Shown: positions 6,606 through 14,257 of the stretch, in pieces
How the letters are laid out: every line of letters starts with the position of its first letter
How positions within the stretch are numbered: the stretch's first letter is position 1
DNA from: Cladopsammia gracilis
Lineage: Eukaryota; Cnidaria; Anthozoa; Scleractinia; Dendrophylliidae
Length of the DNA stretch: 64,000 nt
Assembly (NCBI GenBank): GCA_022457155.1
Contig: JAJGOT010001015.1
Location: 40,113 to 104,112, forward strand
Direction: 5' to 3'
Translations under genes and position numbers: made by a program
The notes under the pieces: model-generated
What the model was told of the DNA's origin: nothing
The model's input: only the letters and a program-made list of their open reading frames with translations
Database searches by the model: none

Positions 6606-8693
6606 ATGAATCGCGTGACATTGAGAAGAATGCAAGGTTTTGCCCGAAAGATGGGTTTGGAGGGATTTGAAGATATTCGTGACAAACAAGAAATGTGGGA
6701 TTGGTTGGATTCGGAAATCAGGCAAAAAATTGAACCACCGCCACCACCTGTGGAAATAAAAATCCATCCCCTGACGAAACGTTGGCGGGAAAGAAATTTG
6801 GAGAAGTTGATTGCGAACACAAAAAGTGAAGATGGAAAACGAAAATTCAGGCAAGAATTGGCGAATTTGAGGGGATTGGAACTGGAACCGATTTTCGAAG
6901 TGAAAGCCAGTGCTTTGAAAGAATTCGCAACTGATTTGTCGATTTCTGTGGATTTCCAAGGAACTCCACAAGATTTCTTCCAGATTGTGAAGCCAGATGT
7001 TTTGCGAGTTTTCCGGGAAAATCCAAGAAACAAAGTGAAGATGATTTTGAAATGTTTGATGGCAAAGAATAATTTGACAACGGGTGAAGTTGAATTTGCC
7101 ACTCCTGCTTTTCACTCAGAAATTGCAACACTTCTGGAAGGTTCCAATCCATCAGAATTGTTTTCCACCATGTCAGGAAAAGTTCTGGAGAATTTTGCAA
7201 ACTTCCTGCGAACTGGAAGCAACTGGATGTTCATGAATGTGGAAGAATTTGCAATTTCCCTGACACGTTTTCGCCCGTTGAGAGGATCCAGTTTCATTCA
7301 AATACCTCCAGCTTTGAGGAGAATTGGAGCAGTTGTGAATATGAAGAATTCTGATGAAATGTGTTTCAAATATGCTGTGACTCGTGCAAGAAATCCAGTT
7401 GAAAGAGATGCAGAAAGAATCACGAAACTTTTGCAAAAGCAAACTGAAGCTTTTGACTGGGAAGGAATTTCATTTCCAACTCCCCTGTCTGACATTGACA
7501 AGTTTGAAAAGAAAAATGGCTTTGGTGTCAATGTGTTTTGCTGGGAACACAACACGACTGTGCCGTTGAGAATTTCCAAGTTGCCTGGGATTGATTTGAT
7601 GCTGTTGAGAAAGATTGTTGATGGTCAGGTGAAATCCCACTTCTGCTGGGTGAGAAATCTGAATCGTTTGCTGCGTGCACAAGTTTCGAGACACAAGGGA
7701 GCCATGCATTTCTGCCGAAGATGTCTGAATCATTTCGGGAGTGAAGCAAAGTTGGCAAATCATCTGACAAGTTGTTCCCAGTTTGAAGCTGTCAGGATTG
7801 ACATGCCGAAGGAGGGAGAGAAGATTCAGTGGAAAAACTTCCAACGAAAGCAGAAAATAGAAGTTGCAATTTTCGGTGATTTTGAATCACGTTTGGTGCC
7901 AATTCATTCGACACAACCTCCTGAGGAAAACAGTTTCACTGAAAAATTTCAGAAACATGTGCCAGTTTCATTTGCCTTTCACTGTATGTCCGATGTTGTG
8001 AAAAGAGATCCAGTTTTGTTTCGCGCTGAAGATGACGAAGTGGATGTTGGAAAGAAGTTTGTGGAAGAATTGGTGGCATGTGTGAAAGGTATTCAGGAAG
8101 AAGTGAAAAAACCGAAGAAGATGAAATTTGGCGAAGAAGAGAAAAAACAGTTTGAATCAGCTGACATATGTTGGTTTTGTGAAAGAAAGTTTGTCGAAAA
8201 TGACAGGAAAGTTAGAGATCATTGCCATTTCACGGGAAAGTTCAGAGGAGCTGCGCATGAAAACTGCAATCTGCAATCACGAAAGCCAGCATTCACCCCA
8301 GTGTTTTTTCACAACTTGAAGGGATATGATGCGCATTTTATCGTGAAAGCTTTGGGAGATATTCCCGGAGATATCAAATGCTTGCCAAACAATGAAGAGA
8401 AGTTCATTTCATTTTCGAAGATGATTGAAATTGGCAGATGGACAGATACCAATGGGAAAACTCGAATTGATTGGCATGAAATCCGATTTTTGGATTCAAT
8501 GGGATTCATGGCGAGTTCTTTAGAAGATCTGGTGAAAAATTTGACAGAAGATGATCTGATTGAGACCAAACGACTTTTCAGAGAAGATTGGAAGTTGGCG
8601 AGACAAAAAGGAATCTTTCCCTATGAGTGGTTGACAACTGTGGAAAAATTCAAAGAAAGTTTGCCACGGAAGAAAGCTTTTTGTCCCAGTTGA
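6606..8693 (+). CDS. Protein-primed family B DNA polymerase, N-terminal part (exonuclease half)
   Basis: An open frame of 695 residues carries the front half of a viral/organellar-type family B polymerase. Residues about 370-395 hold a Cys-x2-Cys...His...Cys knuckle (FCRRCLNHFG, LANHLTSC). Exonuclease motif I is GDFES (Asp425, Glu427). Residues 522-554 hold an endonuclease-VII-like treble-clef element (CWFC, VRDHCHFTGKFRGAAH, CN). Exonuclease motif II is NLKGYDAH (Asp575). This order is typical of Polinton/adintovirus polymerases, which prime with a terminal protein. The frame stops at 8693, just after a region that normally leads into exonuclease motif III. The rest continues in a frame one base away, so the gene is broken here by mutation or by a sequence error. 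The ATG follows GGGATAAAAA. Confidence 0.88.
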   Translation: MNRVTLRRMQGFARKMGLEGFEDIRDKQEMWDWLDSEIRQKIEPPPPPVEIKIHPLTKRWRERNLEKLIANTKSEDGKRKFRQELANLRGLELEPIFEVKASALKEFATDLSISVDFQGTPQDFFQIVKPDVLRVFRENPRNKVKMILKCLMAKNNLTTGEVEFATPAFHSEIATLLEGSNPSELFSTMSGKVLENFANFLRTGSNWMFMNVEEFAISLTRFRPLRGSSFIQIPPALRRIGAVVNMKNSDEMCFKYAVTRARNPVERDAERITKLLQKQTEAFDWEGISFPTPLSDIDKFEKKNGFGVNVFCWEHNTTVPLRISKLPGIDLMLLRKIVDGQVKSHFCWVRNLNRLLRAQVSRHKGAMHFCRRCLNHFGSEAKLANHLTSCSQFEAVRIDMPKEGEKIQWKNFQRKQKIEVAIFGDFESRLVPIHSTQPPEENSFTEKFQKHVPVSFAFHCMSDVVKRDPVLFRAEDDEVDVGKKFVEELVACVKGIQEEVKKPKKMKFGEEEKKQFESADICWFCERKFVENDRKVRDHCHFTGKFRGAAHENCNLQSRKPAFTPVFFHNLKGYDAHFIVKALGDIPGDIKCLPNNEEKFISFSKMIEIGRWTDTNGKTRIDWHEIRFLDSMGFMASSLEDLVKNLTEDDLIETKRLFREDWKLARQKGIFPYEWLTTVEKFKESLPRKKAFCPS

Positions 8694-10588
8694 AAGGAGA
8701 AGGAGTGAGTGAAGCAGACATGGAGCATGCCAGAAATGTTTGGGAACAGAGAAAGATGCAGAACATGGGAGAATTTCACGATTTCTATTTGCTGTCTGAT
8801 GTTTCTTTGCTAGCTGATGTGTTTGAGGGATTCAGGAGAATTTGTTTGACACACTATGGTTTGGATCCTGCTTGGTATTTCACAACACCCGGACTTTCTT
8901 GGGATTGTGCCTTGAAAACTAGTGAAATTGAACTAGAATTGTTGACTGATCCAGAAAAACTGCTTTTCTTTGAAAAAGCAATTCGTGGAGGAGTTTCCAC
9001 AATATTTCACAGGAGAGCAACTGCAAATAATCGATATGTAGATGACTTTGAACCGGAAAAACCTCGAATTTTTGTGCCATATTGGGATGCTAACGGTCTT
9101 TATGCCTGGGCCATGTCACATCCTTTGCCAGTTGGCGGATTTGAATGGATGAGTGAAGATGAATTGGGCAAGTGGAGAAATGAAACATGTTTATTGGAAG
9201 TTGATGTAGAAATTCCCAAAGAATTGCATGACAAATTCAATGATTTCCCACCCCTGCCAGAGAGAATTGTGGTTGGAGGAGTTGAAAAGCTGATTCCGAA
9301 TTTGTGGGATAAAAAGAAGATGATTGTGCATTGGAGAGCTTTGAAACAAGCCTTGGATTTGGGATGTGTGTTGAAGAAAGTTTGGAGGGGTGTGAAATTC
9401 ATCGAAAAACCCTGGCTGAAGACATTCATCGACAAAAATGTGAAACTTCGTCAAGCTTCCAGAAATGACTTTGAGAAAGCTTTTTTCAAATTGATGAACA
9501 ATGCAGTATTTGGGAAAACGATGGAAAACATCAGGAAACGTGTGGATATGTCACTGGTGAATTCAGAAGCAAAATTGGAGAAATTGGCAGCAAGACCCAA
9601 CTTTTCCCACCGAACTATTCTGGGGGAGAATCTGGTGGCAGTTCACATGAAACGGACTAAGTTAAAATTCGACAAACCAATCTATGTGGGCCAGTCGATT
9701 CTAGATATTTCGAAAACTTGCATGTTTGAATTTCACTATGAATATGTAAAGAAAAAGTGGTCGAAAGCGCAACTTTGCTTCACTGACACAGATTCCCTGC
9801 TTTATAAGATTGAAACAGATGACTTGTTTGACGATATAGCAGGAGATGTGGAAAAGAGATTTGACACGAGTGAATTTGCACCAGATCATCCCCGAGTTAG
9901 GGATGGAACGATTCAGAGAATGAACAAGAAAGTGTTGGGATTGATGAAAGATGAAACTTGCGGGAAACAAATCATTGAATTTGTGGGATTGAGATCTAAG
10001 TGTTATTCCCTGAAAGTGGAAGGGGGAAAAGAAAGCAAGAAATGCAAAGGAGTGAAGAAAAATGTTGTGGAGAAAAACATCTGTCATGAAGATTATGTGA
10101 ATGTGTTGGAAAGTGGGGAATCGCAAATGAGACAGATGATGGCCATTCGAAGTGAGAAGCATGAAATGTCGACAGTGAGGATCAATAAGAAAGCTTTGAG
10201 TGCAGATGATGACAAACGAATTGTGTTGGAAGATGGGGTGTCGACTTTGGCGTGGGGGCATTGGAGAGCAGGTGGGAAAATGCCTGAGGGAGCGAAGCGA
10301 CCACCGGAGGAGGGGAGGAGGAATGTGGTGGAGAATGTGATGTGTGAAGTAGATGTGGTGAAAAATGAAGAAGTGGAAGAAAAAATGAAATCGGAAGAAG
10401 ATGTGAAAGCTGAGAAGTTTGAGAAGAAAAAAGCGCAGGTGACAAGATATTTAAAGAAGATGCAGAAAGCTGGTGAGAATGTGTCACTGTTCCAACTAAC
10501 AAATAAGTTTAATGTGAAAGAAGAAGTTTTATTTGAACAGATGAATTGCAAACCATTGCCCGGACATCGAGTGGGATTGAAAGATTGA
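8627..10588 (+). CDS. Protein-primed family B DNA polymerase, C-terminal part (polymerase half)
   Basis: This is the continuation of the same gene in another frame; it has no plausible start of its own (first in-frame ATG at 8720). Exonuclease motif III is YLLSDVSLLAD (near 8786). Palm motif A is YWDANGLYAW (near 9080), motif B KLMNNAVFGKTMEN (near 9490) and motif C CFTDTDSLLY (near 9780), so both catalytic metal-binding aspartates are present. The palm ends with the conserved RSEKHEM...NKKALSADDDKR...LAWGH block. About 100 extra residues follow, Glu/Lys-rich and probably coiled coil, ending in a small helical unit. All later motifs are intact, so the break near 8,680 is the only visible defect. 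The gene as a whole is about 1,327 codons, normal for the family. Its stop is nine bases before a perfect hairpin. Confidence 0.88.
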   Translation: MVDNCGKIQRKFATEESFLSQLKGEGVSEADMEHARNVWEQRKMQNMGEFHDFYLLSDVSLLADVFEGFRRICLTHYGLDPAWYFTTPGLSWDCALKTSEIELELLTDPEKLLFFEKAIRGGVSTIFHRRATANNRYVDDFEPEKPRIFVPYWDANGLYAWAMSHPLPVGGFEWMSEDELGKWRNETCLLEVDVEIPKELHDKFNDFPPLPERIVVGGVEKLIPNLWDKKKMIVHWRALKQALDLGCVLKKVWRGVKFIEKPWLKTFIDKNVKLRQASRNDFEKAFFKLMNNAVFGKTMENIRKRVDMSLVNSEAKLEKLAARPNFSHRTILGENLVAVHMKRTKLKFDKPIYVGQSILDISKTCMFEFHYEYVKKKWSKAQLCFTDTDSLLYKIETDDLFDDIAGDVEKRFDTSEFAPDHPRVRDGTIQRMNKKVLGLMKDETCGKQIIEFVGLRSKCYSLKVEGGKESKKCKGVKKNVVEKNICHEDYVNVLESGESQMRQMMAIRSEKHEMSTVRINKKALSADDDKRIVLEDGVSTLAWGHWRAGGKMPEGAKRPPEEGRRNVVENVMCEVDVVKNEEVEEKMKSEEDVKAEKFEKKKAQVTRYLKKMQKAGENVSLFQLTNKFNVKEEVLFEQMNCKPLPGHRVGLKD

Positions 10589-10824
10589 TCTTAAATTTTC
10601 ATTTCCTGTGGAAATGAACTTGAAGATTCCCTGCGCATTTGAACTTATTGTGATTTGATTGGGGAAAGTTTGTGCTTGTTAGCAGAAGTTGTGCTGGGGC
10701 AGTAGATTTTTGAGGGAAAAGTTTGTGCTGAAAAATGAAAATACGCTAGTAATCTGTGATTTGCAGCATATTTGTGCTGTGGGAATAAGTGGGGGTGCGT
10801 TGGAATCCCCAATTATTAACTACT
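10589..10824. other. Non-coding right flank of the viral block
   Basis: No coding frame is visible here. Besides the hairpin it holds four direct TTGTGCT motifs (10,670; 10,689; 10,723; 10,772), two of them within a longer match GGG(A/G)AAAGTTTGTGCT. No terminal inverted repeat could be paired because the left end of the element lies outside the window. The first composite repeat unit begins at 10,825. Confidence 0.5.
10598..10618. terminator. Perfect 9-bp hairpin after the polymerase gene
   Basis: TTCATTTCC, loop TGT, GGAAATGAA: nine of nine pairs, starting nine bases after the polymerase stop codon. A 3'-end signal for the polymerase transcript is the simplest reading, in line with the hairpin at 6,063-6,091. 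Confidence 0.5.
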
Positions 10825-11339
10825 GACGTTTCTAGAAAACTCGAGCCTTCAGTTGTTTAGAACAGCAACACTTACCATGGTAACCCCAAATATGGAGTCA
10901 CGAAATCCTATGGATCGGTTATATGCAGAAAATCACTCAAAAACGTAAAAAGTCACTGACGACAATAACTTAAGGGAGTTGCACTAGCATTCATTTAGCC
11001 CATGTTTTTTTAATTGCTCTGATCGGTTAGATTTAAAAGCTATGGTGCGTAAAATATCAATTTTGTTATCAAGGCGCAAAAGAAAACTGTCGAAGTCTAG
11101 GATGCCGCCGCCTACGCTTGTTGCAAAAACATGATATTTGGCGACAATCAAACAGTAGTTAAGAACTTTCCAATTGTTTGACTCTTTGTGCCAACCGTAT
11201 AAAAAAGTATTTTCAGATAAGGTCAGTTTCTCATTAAATTAGACAAAAAGTCCAAAACAACAAGGATACACTGCAAGTAATTAACATGTGTCTTAGAGAT
11301 TGATTTTCAAGGTTACATAAAGGACAGACTTGCCAGACT
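10825..11339. other. Left segment of composite unit, copy 1; no gene seen
   Basis: About 515 bp of A/T-rich DNA, repeated at 35,110-35,624 and 50,470-50,984. No supported coding frame. Copies 2 and 3 share several substitutions against copy 1. Confidence 0.6.
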
Positions 11340-11628
11340 TAGAAATCGCACTGTTTTGCCTATTTGGCGACGATTTGAGGCCAGGACGCCGATTTCGAGA
11401 TCTGGTGTGCTCAAAAGTGAAATTTTGCTAAAACTTGCTCCGCACGGCCCCAAACCTGCGTTTCGTACACTTTTCATAGAAATCGCACTGCTTTCCTGAT
11501 TTGGCGATGATTTGAGGCCAGTACGACGATTTTGAGATTTGGTGTGTGCTCAAAAGTGAGATTTTGCCAAAACGTGCTCCGCACGGCCCCAAACGTGCGT
11601 TTTGTGCACTTTTCATAGAAATCGCACA
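11340..11628. repeat. satA pair with AAATCGCACTG variant, copy 1
   Basis: Two monomers of the 136-bp satellite in a diverged form (monomer start AAATCGCACTG instead of AAATGCACTG, and one GTGTGTGCTC insertion). They stand apart from the main array. The same pair is at 35,625-35,913 and 50,985-51,273. Confidence 0.85.
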
Positions 11629-12261
11629 ATATCTGTCTCCATTTAGAATTTAGGTTTCAAAATATGATGCCATCCAAGAATCAGGACCGCCATTTTAGAA
11701 TTTTTCTCAAAGAAAACAATTATAAAAAATGGACAATTTATCCAAATCATCTGAAACTTGGTACAGAACATCCTAATAATCTGTAAATGTACACATCAAA
11801 GCACAAGTCCATATCTTTCTCCACTCAGCATTTAGGTTTCAAAAAATATGTTTTTTCCTAGCCATTTTCATTCATGTCATAATGACGTCACAATGAGACA
11901 TCGACACTGTCAATCTACTAACCTTATGATTTTGTACTATCTGCTAAATTTGAAGTCTAAAGCGGTAATACTTTAGGAGTTATGATGGGGTATGTTTTAA
12001 AACATATCAGTGTCCGTACATGAAGCTGGTCATCACAGCAGGGACAAGCCATGGAGCGGTGAGTACACGCTCTTTTGTGCTCCGCATTTGTACTCTATTT
12101 AGACCTTTTCAAGACTATGCACGACCAAACCAACTATCAGAACTATGACATAAGGTCCTAGTGCTACTCTAGGAAACTGTTTTCCCAACCGAAAGTGTTT
12201 GCTTTTGCATAGTCAGCAGTTTATCTTTAGATATTTAATCCTTGCCTCAAGAAATCACTTT

Positions 12262-12345
12262 ATGGCTTTTAGAGACAAAGGACGAGGGTTTATCTATACT
12301 TTTATGATAGATGTAGTTGATACACCAGGAAAGGAACACTTTGGT
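12262..12345 (+). pseudogene. Possible host exon remnant
   Basis: A short open stretch encoding MAFRDKGRGFIYTFMIDVV and then DTPGKEHFG, followed at once by a good splice-donor-like GTAAGT. It is the same in all three unit copies. The peptide looks more protein-like than its surroundings, but no family is recognised and the upstream candidate exon near 12,050 does not join it in frame. Treat it as weak. Confidence 0.2.
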
Positions 12346-12587
12346 GTAAGTTTTGCGTGAATTCATCATTGTGCTTAGGAGTAATTAAAAACTGAATAAT
12401 TAATTAGCTGCAAATTTCAACCGTTAATAACATCGTCAGATCTTGTGTTTATGGTAGTGTTTATATCAATCGAGTTAGATCCCAAAGTGATCTAACCGTG
12501 TTGCTAAAGTCAAGGAAACAGCTTCTAAAACATGCGAGTTATTAACAGTTGAATTTTGTCCAACATGGCGGATCCAAAAGTGCGTCA

Positions 12588-12915
12588 AACATGCAAACGA
12601 GGCTATACTTTGAACGTTAATATCTCTGACGGGATTTTATCACACTTCCTCAAATTCGCAGGATATATACAACGTCTTTAATACTATTTGCCAATACACT
12701 CGGCGTTATTATCGGCTCAACGGTTTGTTTCTAGCCTTGTTTACAAGTTTTTCAAACATGGAAACGAGGCTACAATTTGATCGTTAATATCTCTGAGGGG
12801 ATTACATCAAACAAATTCAAATTTGCAGGATATATAGCATGACTTTTATACTATCTGCGAATATACTCGGTTTTAATATCGGCTCAATCTTATGCTTCTA
12901 GTTCAAATCCTCAAA
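12588..12915. repeat. Imperfect tandem duplication, about 165-bp period
   Basis: Two diverged copies share AAACGAGGCTA, GTTAATATCTCTGA, GCAGGATATATA and ATCGGCTCAA in the same order. Also at about 36,868-37,195 and 52,228-52,555. Confidence 0.7.
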
Positions 12916-12943
12916 CACATGCGAAAACACCTCAACAGAAGCT

Positions 12944-12993
12944 AATATAATATAATATAATATAATTTAATATAATATAATAAAATATATTAT
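12944..12993. repeat. (TATAA)n-type microsatellite
   Basis: About 50 bp of ATATAATATAAT-type repeats just before the lysine-rich coding blocks. The copies at 37,228-37,273 and 52,588-52,633 are shorter. Confidence 0.9.
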
Positions 12994-12994
12994 C

Positions 12995-13221
12995 ATGCTT
13001 ATAATGGTGACCAAGCAGCGAAGGATGTCTTGAAGGGGAAAAGACAAAGAGTACCGTACAACAAGGACAAAGACATTAACTGGAACACGTTTCGCTCCGA
13101 TTATCGCCACTGTGCAGTTCTTTACCAAGCAGTGGATGCTTTGGGCCTTGAAATGCTACAAAGGGGCGCCAAACGGGCCTTGGGGTGCATGTCCTGGATC
13201 TCTCAGCAAACGAGAGATTGA
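12995..13221 (+). pseudogene. Coding remnant preceding the lysine-rich blocks, copy 1
   Basis: The frame is open from the end of the microsatellite to a TGA at 13,221. It encodes NGDQAAKDVLKGKRQRVPYN, then KDKDINWNTFRSDYRHC, then ALGLEMLQRGAKRALGCM. The middle has the composition of a real protein domain, though no family is recognised. It has no clear own start and may be an internal exon. In copies 2 and 3 a 2-bp loss near 37,325/52,687 breaks the frame, so only copy 1 is open here. The end CMSWISQQ recurs at the ends of the next two blocks. Confidence 0.4.
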
Positions 13222-13348
13222 TGACCTAGCCTCGAAGGTGCTACAAAGGTGCGCCAAACGGGCCTTGGGATGCATGTCGATGATCTCTCAGCAATGAGAG
13301 ATTGATGACCAAGCCTCACGAGCCCTTGACACTGAGACATTATATGGA

Positions 13349-13729
13349 ATGTACAAGTTAACGCTAGACTGTGCGCCAGAAACGTTTCACTTAAACGAAG
13401 ATCAAACAGTTGGCGATGCAGATAAGGACATTGAGAGAGACGAGGAAGAGAAGAAGTCCAGGAAAACAAAAGCCACGCCAACAGACAGTGAGAGCGACTA
13501 CCAACCTGTAAAGAAGGCAAAGAAGAAAACAGCAAGTGCCCTTACAACAGACAGCGAGAGCGATTTCCAAGCGCCCGTAAAGAAAACGAAAAAGAAAACA
13601 GCAAGTTCCCTGAAGAGCGATGACGAAGCGACCGTAAAGAAAACGAAAAAGAAAGCAGCAAGCCCCCTGAAGAGCGACAGCGAGCAGAAACGGGCCTTGG
13701 AGTGCATGTCGATGTTCTCTCAGCAATGA
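13349..13729 (+). pseudogene. Lysine-rich repeat protein block 1, copy 1
   Basis: A 126-residue frame beginning MYKLTLDCAPETFHLNEDQT. An acidic stretch follows (DKDIERDEEEKK), then tandem units of about 19 residues built on PVKKTKKKTASPLKSDDE, alternating Lys clusters with Ser/Asp/Glu. This composition resembles nucleolar or chromatin-linker proteins of the NOPP140 or H1-tail type; no domain is recognised. The frame ends CMSMFSQQ inside a small hairpin (TCTCTC...GAGAGA). The block is duplicated in tandem at 13,781. The tandem duplication and the frameshifts that differ between copies suggest decaying gene fragments. Confidence 0.45.
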
Positions 13730-13780
13730 GAGATTGATGACCAAGCCTCAAGAGCACTTGACACTGGGACATTATATGGA

Positions 13781-14104
13781 ATGCACAAGTTAACGCTAGA
13801 CTGTTCGCCAGAAACGTTTCACTTAAACGAAGATCAAACAGGTGGCGATGCAGATAAGGACATTGAGAAAGACGAGGAAGAGAAGAAGTCCAGCAAAAGA
13901 AAAGCGATACCAACAGACAGTGAGAGCGACTACGAACCTGTAAAGAAGGCAAAAAAGAAATCAGCAAGTGCCCTTACAACAGACAGCGAGAGCGATTTCT
14001 TAGCGCCCGTAAAGAAAACGAAAAAGAAAACAGCAAGTCCCCTGAAGAGCAATGACGAAGCGCCCGTAAAGAAAACGAAAAAGAAAAAGCAGCAAGTCCA
14101 CTAA
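13781..14104 (+). pseudogene. Lysine-rich repeat protein block 2, copy 1 (frameshifted)
   Basis: A second copy of the MxKLTLDC...FHLNEDQT block with the same acidic and KKTKKK repeats. In copies 2 and 3 the frame runs 161 residues and ends in a cysteine-containing tail (ERMCRITGCFFYGYNLQRD). Here two extra bases in the A-rich run near 14,088 end it at 107 residues. The downstream tail is still recognisable to about 14,257, where satA begins abruptly. Confidence 0.5.
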
Positions 14105-14257
14105 AGAGCGACAGCGAGCAGAAGAAAAGAAGCCATCATAAGGAGAGGATGTGCAGGATAACAGGCTGCTTCTTTTACGGCTACAACCTTCAACGTGATA
14201 TACAAATGCTCGTCAGGAAGGGCGGCATAGAAGAGGAAGACATTCCCCGTTTGACGT

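Larger units (their letters stand above)
11629..12943. other. Non-coding part of the unit, copy 1
   Basis: No long coding frame. It contains an imperfect direct duplication of about 165 bp (12,588-12,915, units sharing AAACGAGGCTA and GTTAATATCTCTGA) and a short possible exon near 12,262. The equivalents are 35,914-37,227 and 51,274-52,587. Confidence 0.6.

Noticed and set aside
8676..8684. Programmed -1 frameshifting in the polymerase gene
   Set aside because: The T run is present, but the preceding codon does not re-pair after a slip and no obvious downstream stimulator was seen; a mutation or sequence error is simpler.
1..10824. Retroviral-type integrase, adenain-like protease or major capsid gene expected in Polintons
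   Set aside because: No frame with such motifs was found in the visible part; not annotated.
12003..12056. Possible exon encoding YMKLVITAGTSHGA before a GTGAGT donor
   Set aside because: It does not join the next candidate exon in frame, and no family is recognised.
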